From: Chaunax sp. Z400
Taxonomy: Eukaryota; Chordata; Actinopteri; Lophiiformes; Chaunacidae
Reading direction: 5' to 3'
DNA length: 64,000 nucleotides
Assembly (NCBI GenBank): GCA_037577475.1
Contig: CM075192.1
Location: 8,085,408 to 8,149,407, forward strand
Shown here: piece after piece, positions 47,801 through 59,063 of the stretch
Position numbering within the stretch: position 1 is the first letter of the stretch
Layout of the letters: the number at the start of each line of letters is the position of its first letter
Notes under the pieces: model-generated
What the model was told of the DNA's origin: nothing
Databases searched by the model: none
What the model saw: the letters and a program-made list of their open reading frames with translations, nothing else
Position numbers and translations under genes: made by a program

Positions 47801-50800
47801 GAAAATCCTCCTGTTTATTTATTAGTATTGTTTCAGCTCAAAATTTTAAACTGACTGAAATCTAAAGAAACATAATCATTCAGTGTTTAAAATGCATTTA
47901 TTACACTGAATATTTTCATTCAAATCAGTATCTACAGTATCTAAAAGATATTTCGCAATATTTTTTATTTTCTGCTAAAACATTCTGATATAAAAAAAAA
48001 TACATTACATGACTTGAATAGATCTTTTTGGAAAAAATGAACCATTGCAGACCTTATTTGTAGAGAGTTTGACATTTTTAAATGAAGTCGGAGTCACATC
48101 TGAAATGGTAATTATCGTAAAAAGGAAGAAGAGTAAATAAGTTGCATTGAAATATACGTCACTATAGTGTATGTCAGGACTGCAAAACTAACAGAGCACA
48201 TCTTTCAGTTTTTAACAGGTGTATTCAGTCAAGCAAGTGAACCATATTGACATGTGTGTGAGTGTGTAGACACTGTATGCCCTTTGTTGTGCAGCCCTAT
48301 TATTATATAGTAATATATAGCCTCTGAGGTGTGTCACTCTGAAGCTGTCTCTCACTTCCCTGATGTCAGAGAACAAACCAGTCACACTTCTCTTTTTCTA
48401 CATCAATAAACTCATGTCTGTTTGTGACTTCCCTCTTTTCACAGTCAGTGAATCAGACGCTGCTACAAGGGCCTGACCTCACTTTCTCTCCTGTTAGTAT
48501 TAACCAACATACAACTTACTTACTTACATCATCATCAGCTTTAACCAAACATCTGTTTCCACGAGTCCAGATACTGAAGGCTGGTTCTTTACTGTAGATA
48601 AGAGGAAGCAGTGTTTGGTTTTAACGGCAGATACTGTAGCTACGTCATCCAGCATAACCAGGCTGTCAAAGGAGAAAACACATTTGTTCATCTCATTGGA
48701 TGTCTAGTTCAGTACATTTATTTTTGATCAGTACAAATAATCCAGAAATTATCAGACAGCAGTTTGTGCAGGTGTCATGAAGATACATCTGAACGACATT
48801 CATGTTGGCTCACAAAGAAAAATAACACAGGGTCATGTTGCTGCAAGATTATGATTATTATTGAAAACACTGTATTTCTACTGGTCATCATGATAAATGA
48901 TGAAATAAGCCACATTTCCACTACGTAGTACCGGCTCTACTCGACTGGGCTCGACTTGGTATCAGGTACTTTTCTGCAGGTCACTTTCCATTATGGGATA
49001 GTACCTCCTCAGGGTAGGTGGACGCCATGCAAAACTGCCGTGGCGTAGTCTTCAACACGACACACACCTCTCCTGATCCTCCAATCAGCCATCAACGACA
49101 GGAACACTAGACTTTTTTTTTCTTCGTTTAGTCCGTACACATTTGTCGGGCCTTGCTTGAATTGCAGCTACACGGCCCCCCAACCATTTCCGGTAGCATA
49201 GCATACTCTGTCATCACGCAAATGTCAGAAACAGTCATGTTTAGCATCTGTAAAGATGTGAAGCCCTGACGGACTGGGATTCTGCTACCTGAACGGACAC
49301 AGCGGTTCCACTTTTTCACCAATCACCAGGTTCATTTCCTGTATTAGTATCCTGCAGTCTGTTTAAACGCATGCAAACTATTAGCAAATGAGACGTGATA
49401 ATGAATAGGAGTTCTGCTTTTGCTCTGCTGAACAACACTCATTATGGTTCCCAGCGCTCGCTGAAACCTTTTATCACTTCCCTGCTGTGGAACAAGTGAG
49501 ACAGCCTCAGACTGACTGTCCATCAGGGCAGCTTAACAATCACAAAGGAAAGTGCTGCAGTCTGCCAGGGCTCCTGTTTACCAGCTGAATAGACCACCGG
49601 GCAACAGATAAAGAGACCGTCTCCCACAGTTTGGAACATTTATTCAGCTGCCGGTGCAGAGCAGAGACTGGAGAGGGCGCAATTACAGCTGCAGTTTAAA
49701 ACTGCCCAATAAAGAGAGAGAGAGAGAGAGAGAGAAGGGGGTGAGGATGAGTAATGCCTCTGTTTCTATGTGTGGGGGTGACATCATCGCTGTGGCATTT
49801 ATATGTTGCCATGGTGAAGGAGGGGGAAGGGGAGGAGGGAGGTGGTGAGATGGGGGAACAAAAAAGGGGCACATGGGAATGGGGTGAGTGTGTCCTTCAG
49901 CGTGTGTGTTAATGTGTAAGAACTGAATGAATGAAACCAAACTGAATCAGTCACGTCTCTGTGGATTTGTTTCCTTTGTGAGCCGCTGTCCCATCTCACA
50001 GGTACGTTAAGCCCAGCTCACTGTGGGAAATCCTTTAGTTTTAGGAAACACTTGACCAATGATCTCTGACTATTTATGTCTCCTCTGAGAGGGGGGAGAG
50101 AGAGGTGTCCCCCAGATATTCCTGCCATTTCCTCAGCTCAGCTTTCAGTGTGTGTGTGTGTGTGTTTAGATGTTCCCTGGTTTTATATTCTCTTTTTCTG
50201 TGAGGATTTTTTTTCCCCTGCTATCACATGAACAGCTGAGCACGTTTCTTGCCGTATAGCCTCATTAGTTTCAGGATCGGTTCGCTCTGTCGTCTAATTT
50301 CCCTGATTGTACTCGAAGGCCCGGTGGACCAGTTTATTGGCTTATTGATCTGAAGTACCCTAAAGTGTTTCTGCTGTGTTTGCAGGCAGAAAAGAGATGG
50401 ATGTTTGAGTTTGATGCAGATAAATGAAGATTTAACAATTAATGAGGAGACACACGTGTTCACCTCTGTGGTAGAAAGTTAGTGATAATCCTGCTCACAC
50501 CTCCACCAGAGCACACACACTGTTTCCTCTTGACTGCTCCTGCTTCCTGTAGCAATGTCAGCCCATGCGTCATTTCATGAGCTATGGCTACATGTACACA
50601 CTCATGCACACACACACACACAAAAAAATGCTGACCAGAACTGGGTGGTCATCAAGGTTTGTGTGGGGCTTAGATTAAATTTTGATTTTGATTTATTTCA
50701 CTGACATCAGAGAGTAAATAAAGTACAAGAGCTGCATTCTTTCATGTGGCAGCTTCACAAATGTCAAATATTTGATCATCAATTGAACATTTCTGTCATT

Positions 50801-53800
50801 TTTTCAAGCAAAGAGTGAAAAAATGACTTTTTATATACACTCAAGGGATTTAAAAATGCATCGCTGTGTTTATCTGCAAATTTGTTTGGGTAGTTTTTGT
50901 CACATGAAAATAACAACCTCTATTCATTCATTCATTTTCTGTAACCGCTTATCCTGTGTAGGGTCGCGGGGGGGCTGGAGCCTATCCCAGCTGACTTTGG
51001 GTGTGAGGCGGGGTTCAACCTGGACAAGTCGCCAGTTCATCACAGGACCACATAGAAAGACAAACAACCATTCATACTTACATTCACACCTATGGTCAAT
51101 TTAGAGTCACCAGTTCACCTCTACTGCATGTTTTTGTTGGTGGGAGGAGGCCGGAGAACCCGGAGGGAACCCACACAGACACGGGGAGAACATGCAAACA
51201 TTCCACACAGAGAAGTCCCAGGTCCTCTGGTAGATTTGAACCCAGGACCTTCTAGCTGTGAGGCAACATGCTACCCACCATGCCACCGTGCTGCCTAACA
51301 ACCTTTATTTTGTTTCTTATTAACTTTTAATGATTATCTTAATTGAATCAATTATTCATCTAATTTTGATTGAGTTTAACAACATTTTACACTATCAGTA
51401 AAGTGTGTCCCCCATCAGCTTTGATTCCAGCAGTAATCCTCCTCCTCATGGACTGGTACCACCTCTGGATGTCATCCTGCGGGATGGCGGCCCACTCTTC
51501 AGTCAGACCTGCCCAAAGTTTCCACTAATATCGATGCACTTTTGTGGAATATGAACATTTAGCTCTGGCGACTTGTCTGGCAGACTGCCCCACTCACAAA
51601 CATCAGTCAACCGTGACCAAACCTTGTATTTTTGGAATTATCATAAACCCTGCCCTACATATACTGTATACTGTAGATGTACAACCAATGTCAAAGAGGT
51701 TTCCTTAAAACAACGAGTATTACGATTTTAAATCTCTCAAGTGTACATATATAGATATATATATATATATTTCATGCTAATAATCCAAAAAATAATAGCC
51801 AGAAAAGTCTTGATTGAAAGAAAGCATGAGTTGCAGCATTAGTTCAGATGTGTATTTGACATAGACACATCTGGCAGAGAATATATAGAGTGCACCATCT
51901 CACTAGGAGCTGAGCAGCTGTGGGGAATAATGTTCACAGCTGACATGTTAAACCACAACATGCTGCACATCAGTTCAGCTTTAAGACAACTGAAAGTATT
52001 AAGCTCTAGTTAATAATTCATTGTATATTTGCATGTCTGCCATTTCCATGTGTGTGTCTGTGTGTGTGTACATTATATTCTATCCTTTTATATTTTCTAT
52101 ATAGACCCTGATGTGTTATCTATGTGATGTGATTAAAATGGTTACAGATGCTTATCTTTAAATTAAAAATAGCGATATTCTGTAGTACCATGTGTTTCTA
52201 TAGGCTAAATGGTTTCATACTGTATGTCAGTGCAGATGACACTTTTCTCATTTGTTCAGGTGCCTGTGAGTCATTATTTGTTTTTCAGTCCTCAGCACCT
52301 CAGTCCTTCTGGGAGTCTAATGCCATTAGTTTGTTCTGGACGGATGTTTTTCTTGTTCAGCTTCAGCTCATTCATATCAACCTGGGACAAATAAATCAAG
52401 ATAGTTTTCTACTTGCGTCAGTCTGCCAACATGATAAATAGGAAGCAATCATTCAGAAACATAGTACATCACGAAAATGTCCAATGAGATATTCTCACTG
52501 GGAATAATAAATATGAATGATAGCAGACTACTTAACAGCAATATATGGATAACTTATAATAATTATAATTTAAAAAATCATTTCAATCCAACTTTTCAAT
52601 GATTTGCAATCAAATAAAATTTAAAAAACTTTGATAAGACAAAAGTCAGAAGTTGTTTGAATGTTTTTGCCATGCGAGCAACATGGCTGTAGGGATGCAT
52701 CCAGGCTGAAATAGCTCAACAACTACTGGAAGGATTGCTTAAAATGCTTTTAGTCATTCATGGTCTCCACAGGATGAATTGTAATCCAGTTTACATCGTG
52801 CACCATGATCCAGAATTGATTTTGTTGCGTTCTTTGGTTATGTTAGTATTTACTAATTACTATTTAGCAAGTTTTAGTATGCTAAGATGCTCAATTACAA
52901 TGATGAACATAGTAAACATGCTTAACCTGCTAAACACTGGATTGTTAGCATTGTCGTTATGAGCACATTATGGTTATTAATGCTATTCCAGATGGAATTC
53001 TTCAACTGATGAAATGTCATTTTGAGAAAAAGGATTCATGGGAACTGAAATATTCATTCCTGGTTAACGGAATCGATATTGAAAGTGTTAAATGCACAAA
53101 TAAACATATAAGGAAATACTTTTATAGCAAAAGGAAAGTTACTCCAAGGGGAAAACTTGTATGGAACTCCTTATTTTCTCAGATCAATTGGACCACAACG
53201 TGGCTTATCCCATATAAATTTGCAATTTCCAATAAAATAAAGGAAGTACACTTTAAAATAATTCATAATATTTATCCTACCAACAAATTTATTTCAAAAT
53301 TTACAAATATTGATATCAAATGTGGATTCTGCAAGAAAGAAGAGATAATAATTTTTCATCAAAGTTTCGGGGAAAAGTTATGGAATATTTCATTTCTAGT
53401 AGCAAACACATAATTCATTTGGATGCAAAAGATATAGTTTTATATTATGAACATAAAAATAAAAACTTAAGCGAATAGTTTAATTTTAATTGGAAAATGT
53501 ATTATCCATACAGCCAAATTCTTAAAGTCTCTCCCATCTTTTAATTTTTTTAAGTTTGAACTTAAGATACACTCCAAGACTGGACAATTGATTTTTTTTT
53601 TGGCTTTCTTTCTTTAATTTATCTAATTTTTTATTTGCTGTGCCTATATATATATATGTGCCTTTACTTAATTACTGTTAAGTACTTATTCACTCTCTGA
53701 CATAATTCAAAAGTATGTTAAAGAGCATATATTGAAAACTGTTATTGATGCCACTGTTCATCTGATATGTTTGTGTTTATACAGTATGTTGTCAATGTTT

Positions 53801-56800
53801 GTAAGTGACGTTTACAATAAAGTTTTGTTTTTTTAAAATTATGAGCATATTAGCGTGGTGACGTTAGCATATAGCTCAAACACTGCTACAGCATTGCAGC
53901 GCTGCTAACATGGCTAAAGACTCTTTCATTTATTCCTTCCTAACATGTCTGTTTTCTCAGCCTCTTTCATGCGCAGGTTTGAAACCTTAACAATTAAAGA
54001 TTATATTTGATAGGATGATAACTTTGATTATTACAGACTCTGGTTAACCTGAGTCAAACATTAGCTCAGACGGGAAGGTGAGAGGTCAGGGGAAAGGCTG
54101 TATCTTTTTGATCTCAAAAATGAATTGATTAATCTTTCAGACACTTTTAGATAATGCCACCAGGGATTAAATTCGGACAGAGGGCTGCTGCAGATTTATT
54201 ACTCCTCTCCCTCGTTCTGATCTTCTCTGTCATTGGTTGTTTCCTCACCCTCAGGGAATCCAGATGTGTCTCATGGTGTCTTAATTCAAGCAAACATCCA
54301 TTTTATTTTGTTTTTACCTGATATTAATGCTTTCATTTATTCTCTAACAGATTTTCTGGAGCTCACTTCTCTGACTTTGAACATCATTATAAATTGCTTT
54401 GCTAAAGGGCATGTCATTGTCCTGTGTTTTGTTTTTTCCACAGTAAGGTGAGACAGACTGCTAAGCTTTTCATCCAGCTCCATGGATTTAGGATTTTTTG
54501 TGGCATCATAGCAGAGTGGGCAAAGACTCTCTAAGTCTTTCGTACTGATAATCCTCTTATTCATCCATGCTGATGCACACACCGTCACACAAAAATGCCC
54601 AAAATGTGAGCACACATTAACACAGTAGCTCGAAAAAAATCCTTTTATAATTCTTGGGAGTCTTCAGGTGTAACCGAGCGTTTCTGTCCGTCTCCTCCGC
54701 CTCTATTCTAATCCTCCAGGCAGAACTTTGGTCTCTCCATCTGGGACTCACTAATGTATTCCTTCATACCTTTAATACTCTGCTGCCACTCCCAGCTCCC
54801 ACTATGCTATGAGGGAATCTGAACATCTGAATCTTAACATCACTGGTGTGTGTAACCTCCCCAGGTATGACTGTGATCCAGCGGGGGTTTGCAGGATGTG
54901 TGTCTGCACACAGTTACAGAGAGGTATTGATTGGGACAGAGCCAAGACAGCTGAGTAGCTCTGGGCTTGGTTTTGCGAACGTCTTCTGAAAGCTTTGACC
55001 CACTTTCAAGTCTCTCTCTCTCTCTCTCTCCCCCCCCCCCCCCCCCCATTTGCTCATCCAGACATGCTGCATATTGAAGCAGCTCTGCTACAGTCTGCTG
55101 AGTGGAGTGCAGAGGAGTCGGTCTAAAGTGTATTTGTTACAAGGTTATATGTGCATGCTACAAGGTCATATGTGCATGCTTTTGTGTCTATGTGCAGGCT
55201 TCCAGTGGATACTTGGGTAAAGAAATGGAAAGTTGTTGCTTCTGCTGAATGTATTGAATTCTTCACCTGTTTCTACTTTAAATGCAGCACAAAGATGTTC
55301 AGCAAACTGTCTTCTTGTTTTAGTGTGATAATGGGAAACATAACCTCTTCAGCAAGTTTCAACCCCTTGCAGATCAGTTCTACACACTGTGTGGGGCTGC
55401 AACTTATGATCTTTTCTTTTTTCTTTTTTTCTTTTTTTTTGGAGGCAATCTTTAAAAGTCGAGTTTTATCCAAACAAATTTAGATGAAACAAAGGGGACA
55501 CATTTTTTTTTCCACTCGAACCTTTGAAGTAATGCATAATGTTTAATATTCTCCTTGCAAATGCCTGGATTGAAGATGCCCTGACCTGGGAATGTCCCAG
55601 ACGGGTGGACGGTGGGAGGGACGCATTGGGGGGCTGAATGGAGACACCTTCTTAGTTATGGATGATAGACACAGAGATTTATCACATTACAAACCAGCAC
55701 ATATAAGCCTGCTATTGAAGGTCGCATATGCAAGTGTAACACACAGAGAAATGCCATAAACAAAGGGATGAGCGCACATTTTGATTTATGACCACATGCA
55801 GCACAAATGTTACTAATTACCCATCAAGACATGCACTGAGATTTACTGTTTACACAGGTTATAATGAGAGTTTCTCATCACTACTAAGATACTACTGGCT
55901 TTATTCTGGTGTGTTTCTTCGCCTGGTGTGTTCAACATCAAATTGTTCATTGTCGATTATCTTTCACTTACCTTAAAATAACTTGTTTTTACCTGTTTTT
56001 TAATCATTGTTTGAATATAAAACCCAGCATAAGAAGCAGTCTGTCGTTTGAATTATAAGTAAACTCTAAGTGTGTGCTTTTCACACGTAATGTCCACACA
56101 CACTCGTTGTCACTGTATTATCAGCATCTGTCTCTACTTCCACCCATTACTCTGTCAGCATCTGATGCCTTATCAGCAGATGCCACTCTGGACGTTTAGA
56201 TCAGTTTGCTGTTGACTCTTGAGACAGAGTCCTACAGATCCAATCCTACAACAGCTGATATAAGATATGTTGATCCTGTATGTTGAGCAATTTACGACAT
56301 CTGTCAACAATCCACATTTGGCAGGATTCATCAGGCCTTGAAGTTTATATTCAACCCCTGTAGGTGAAGCTAGTAAGCTAGGCTATAGACATTGGTTTTT
56401 GTTAATGGTATTTCAACACCTGCTTATTGGCAATGTTTGCCCACATTATAGTTTTTCCCCAAAACAATTTTTTGCCTAGTCCCGCCCTTCTGTGCTGTGA
56501 TTGGCTAGGACTTGTTGTCTGTATGCAAGCATGGATGGTCTATGATTTTAACCCAGAGCTCTACTTTCTACAGTTCTGATTAACTAAAAATTTTGATCTT
56601 TTCTTAAACCTAACAAAGTATCCAAACCTAAAGAAAAAAAATTAAATTAAAAATAATTCTTCAAAGAATCTACTCTCTACATGGACTTTTTTTCTGACCT
56701 CTTAAAGGCTTTCATTCAGTAAGCTTTCTAAAAAAGGCACTTCACCTTTTAGTAAATAAAATCAGACACTGGCTGCTGCATATAGAGGTTTATGCAGTGA

Positions 56801-58310
56801 TGTCACTTTCCCACTGGGACACGCCCCCTCAGTCAGATTGAATGGCAAGACAATGGTTTGACCTACAATTAGCTTCTTGACAAATGTGATCAGGTCTTTG
56901 AGGATTTGTTGATCACAGATGTTCAAACACTGTAGAAAGACAAACATCCATTCACACTCACATTCAATTTAGAGTCACTAAGTCTCCTATATTCCATGTT
57001 TTTGGACTGTGGGGGGGAAGTAGGAGAACCTGGAGGGAACCCATGCAGAGAACATGCAAACTCCACACAGAAAAGTCCCAGGTCGTCAGGTGGTTTTGAA
57101 CCCAGGACCTTCTTACTGTGAAGCAGCAGTTCTGCCCACTAAACCGCCATCCTGCACCAATTTTTACACCTTCCATGTGTGGACTTTTAAAGGTTTTAAA
57201 ATCAAGACTGAAAGCAGAACATCGAGTACTAACCAGTCACAGAACAACAGTAAGAGCCAATCACAGCACAGTAGGGCGGAGCTACTAGGGTAAGCTTGAG
57301 TAGCCTCAATTTAAGGGGCTACAGGCAACTTTATGCTAATCCCATAATTCAAGCTGTCTGTTTTTCTATACATTTAAGTTAAAAACACCAAAGACACATT
57401 TACTGATTTCTCAGCTAAAATTAATTTTAAAAGAATTTCACCCTCTGATATTGATCGGTGTTTGCCGGTAAAATGTTGGGATCCTCATGGTTTTGTCTCT
57501 GATCAGCATAATGCACCTCAGTTGACTGGTTGTGTCTCAGGCCCAGTCATAGATGTGTTTTTCAGTGTGATCTCATTTGTATGTTCCTCCCCAGTAAGGG
57601 TGGTGAGTGATAGATCCACACAGGGACCTATTATCACCATGAAAACTGTCATTTGGAGCTCTGTTGGGTGTCATTAGGGGCGTTAAAATACAGTTTACAG
57701 TGAAACAGTTTGTCCTGTCAACACAATAACAACTTCATTTGGTGTGAAATAAAGATCCTGGAGGCTTCAGTGGCATCCTGATGATGTTGGGTACATTGTT
57801 TCTGCTTCTTCTGCTCACTTAAATGAAGTATAGTTAAATAAATGGTTTTCTTTATTGAAAGACAATCAACCATTTTCAGTATGTGTGAACGATTGAAGTT
57901 GTTTGTACAACAAATATTTCTGGGCCCAGCTTTTCAAATTTGGGAATTGTTTTAATTCATGTTACATATTATATAAGAGAGAATAAAATAATTAGTTGCA
58001 AACTTACTAAATTGATAATATGATGCGTAGATTATGTCATATTATGCATCATTTGCACATATCTGACTTCTGTCTCTTCAGGTATAGTACATACTGTATG
58101 TGTCACATGATATAATTCTATAAGAAACTTGCTCAGCTGCTCCTGAATCTCTCCCTTTCTTCCTCTTTCAGGTGTTGTGAGTGCAGCGCATCGCTGTCCC
58201 ACTGGTATTATGAAAAAGATGGACGGCTTTTCTGCAAGATGGACTACTGGGCCAAATTCGGGGAGCTGTGCCACGGCTGCAACGACCCGATCACCACTGG
58301 CCTCATCATG
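36028..58310 (+). CDS. limk1: LIM domain kinase 1, 5' three coding exons (partial)
   Basis: LIMK1 is a dual LIM-PDZ-kinase protein that phosphorylates cofilin at Ser3 and so stabilises F-actin, acting downstream of Rho/ROCK and Rac/PAK. The window holds coding exons 1-3 (58, 100 and 139 nt; 99 codons), joined in matching phases. The protein starts MRLMLLCCTWKVERMGEEEA (human MRLTLLCCTWREERMGEEGS). LIM1 zinc ligands are complete: C-x2-C-x17-H-x2-C-x2-C-x2-C-x16-C-x2-D. LIM2 opens with CHGC. The rest of LIM2, the PDZ and the kinase domain lie beyond the window. Teleosts can have limk1a and limk1b; which one this is cannot be decided here. Confidence 0.95.
38732..38834. repeat. (CA)n microsatellite
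   Basis: About 100 bp of CA with TC and CG interruptions in LIMK1 intron 1. Confidence 0.93.
39085..39725 (+). mobile_element. L2/Maui-like LINE, 3' ORF fragment and tail
   Basis: The sequence encodes, with frameshifts, ...LLNKTKELIVAFRKKE..., then FRRLHFVLLTSTVERYKAS, and CTAQDRKALLRVVKATQTVI. These match the C-terminal part of fish L2/Maui reverse-transcriptase proteins (LRRLRSFNVC, FYRSTVES, CSAQDRKALQRVVRTAQ). It ends with cacaatcttgtgtctgtata and atgacaattaaa, an L2-type tail. A 5'-truncated dead copy. Confidence 0.8.
40024..40054. repeat. (AT)n microsatellite
   Basis: A short run of alternating AT in LIMK1 intron 1. Confidence 0.8.
40413..40512 (+). CDS. limk1: LIMK1 coding exon 2 (first half of LIM1)
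   Basis: Acceptor gttgtttacag ends at 40412, donor gtaggt at 40513. The 100 nt encode GGSLPVCAGCRQRIYDEQYL and QALNNDWHTVCF. It includes the first zinc site C-x2-C...H-x2-C of LIM1. It ends in phase 2 within an Arg codon, as does the human gene. Confidence 0.96.
43410..43610. repeat. Interspersed repeat ('ctgtagtttttgtgtcat' family), copy 2
   Basis: Shares the block tgtagtttttgtgtcatcct then gctaacagacaaacagacaa, ending in a gtggaggt, with the repeat at 7300-7590. Confidence 0.65.
44272..44500. repeat. Palindromic interspersed repeat with 'ccctgatgaagg' motif
   Basis: A perfect 13-bp inverted repeat, ccttcatcaggga (44372-44384) and tccctgatgaagg (44394-44406), is nested in an outer ccattaaaa / ttttaatgg pair. 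CTGATGAAGG near a 3' end is a common motif of fish retroelement copies. Followed by acaataaagg. Confidence 0.55.
46080..46350. repeat. Interspersed repeat ('tttccatggaaag' family), copy 2, with (AAT)n
   Basis: Shares a ttccatggaaa core, ggtgactctga, atccaaaa-caa and ctccagcaaagga with 14215-14500. Includes an AAT microsatellite at about 46205-46226. Confidence 0.6.
48905..49330. mobile_element. MITE-like TIR element, left-end copy 2
   Basis: Starts gccacatttccactacgtag then taccggctctactcgact, nearly identical to the left end at 19546. It also shares gggatagtacctcctcaggg and the cacacacctctc block. No matching right end within 0.6 kb, so it is truncated or chimeric. Confidence 0.7.
49708..49735. 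repeat. (AG)n microsatellite
   Basis: About 13 AG units. Confidence 0.9.
50925..51298 (-). mobile_element. tRNA-headed SINE-like repeat, full-length copy
   Basis: On the minus strand it begins gcagcacggtggcatggtgg, has an A-box-like tggtgggtagcatg and a B-box-like ggttcaaatct, then the conserved body (tttgcatgttctccccgtgt; gaactggcgacttgtccagg; gctgggataggctccagccc) and a GAATGAATGAAT tail. This pattern is one of the commonest fish short interspersed repeats. A 3'-truncated relative is at 56938-57160, same strand. Confidence 0.75.
51396..51506 (-). pseudogene. Tc1/mariner transposase C-terminal remnant
   Basis: Reading the minus strand, an uninterrupted frame gives LTEEWAAIPQDDIQRWYQSM, then RRRITAGIKADGGHTL. 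The W-x2-IP-x3-I-x4-SM-RRR-x-GGHT pattern is the usual C-terminus of fish Tc1-like transposases. Only about 37 residues survive. It is too short to show as a start-codon open frame. Confidence 0.65.
52960..53835 (+). mobile_element. L1/Tx1-like LINE ORF2 3' fragment and tail
   Basis: An open frame over 52970-53413 contains GKLVWNSLFSQINWTTTWLI, then NKIKEVHFKIIHNIYPTNKF and CGFCKKEE. These match the C-terminal region of fish L1 ORF2 proteins (W...NKVKEVHFKILHRIYPTN...CxFC, with a CCHC-like knuckle). The tail has acaataaagttttg and T/A runs. Degenerate after 53413. Confidence 0.8.
55011..55047. repeat. (TC)10 followed by C18
   Basis: A pure homopyrimidine run. C18 is a long cytosine homopolymer, G18 on the other strand. 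Confidence 0.92.
56450..56640 (-). repeat. Interspersed repeat ('ccaatcacagcac' family), copy 2, inverted
   Basis: Reverse complement matches 15120-15310 in order, including ttaggtttaag, catagaccatcc, acaacaagtcctagccaatc and agggcgggactaggcaaa. Confidence 0.65.
56938..57160 (-). mobile_element. tRNA-headed SINE-like repeat, truncated copy
   Basis: On the minus strand begins gcaggatggcggtttagtgg, B-box-like ggttcaaaacc, then tttgcatgttctctgcatgg. It lacks the last third that the copy at 50925 has. It sits between the two copies of the 'ccaatcacagcac' repeat. Confidence 0.7.
57205..57310 (+). repeat. Interspersed repeat ('ccaatcacagcac' family), copy 3, partial
   Basis: Has agagccaatcacagcacagt and agggcggagctactaggg, related to 15230-15300. 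Opposite in direction to copy 2. Confidence 0.55.
58172..58310 (+). CDS. limk1: LIMK1 coding exon 3 (end of LIM1, start of LIM2)
   Basis: Acceptor tcctctttcag ends at 58171, donor gtaaga at 58311. The 139 nt encode CCECSASLSHWYYEKDGRLF, CKMDYWAKFGELCHGCNDPI and TTGLIM. It supplies the second zinc site of LIM1 and the CHGC that opens LIM2, and ends in phase 0. Human has SHQYYEKDGQLFCKKDYWAR and KGLVM at these places. Confidence 0.97.
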
Positions 58311-59017
58311 GTAAGAGGATCTATCCTCCGACTTTCATCACTCATCACCTCCCTGGTTCTTTGTTTGCTGATAAACTTCAAGTTACAGCTTGGATCTGTG
58401 GTATCTTTGCATATATGCAAGAGGACCGACACACACCTGAAGCCATGCATGTATACAGCCTCCCTGGTTGGTGTGATGTGGACATGCATGTGGGATCAGG
58501 GCCAGACCTGTAACTGACCTGGATGCCTTTGGTTGCTCTGTCAGATTGTTTTACAGACCACCAGTGAAAGTAGGAGCTGGTGTTGTGACACAGGAGAGGC
58601 TCACAATAGAAGTGGTCACAGCTCCGGAAAGCAGATAAACAGTAGATCGAGGCTTTGCTGATATGTGCTGCTGCATTATTGAAAAGACAAGAGAACAGCC
58701 TGGTAAGAAAAGGAGAGCTGTGTCGTTTTTCTCGTGATCACACACATTCATGATTTGAAGAAACCAATTCATGCTTTATACTTTTGTAATAAAATATCTG
58801 GTCTTATATTATGACCCTATTTTCCTTCTGGCACAACGCCTGCAGCAGCACAAAGGCAGGGAAATATTTTATTGTTGTTTTTTTAGTCATCTCCTGGCTC
58901 TGAATGAACTCACCTCTGCTGAGGCATTTGAAGAGGTGCGTCTGAGTTAATGCAGGTTAAGCAGCATTTAACCTGCTCAGACCGCTTCGTAGTACAAATG
59001 CAAATGACCAAACTATG

Positions 59018-59063
<46 letters not shown>

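Larger units (their letters stand above)
40513..58171. other. LIMK1 intron 2 (17.7 kb)
   Basis: No other gene supported. Repeats inside it are listed one by one. Large unlisted stretches (40600-43400, 45000-46050, 46400-48900, 49340-50900, 51620-52950, 53840-56440, 57320-58150) are AT-rich with scattered small microsatellites; I see nothing else nameable there. A regulatory element or alternative first exon cannot be excluded. Confidence 0.7.
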
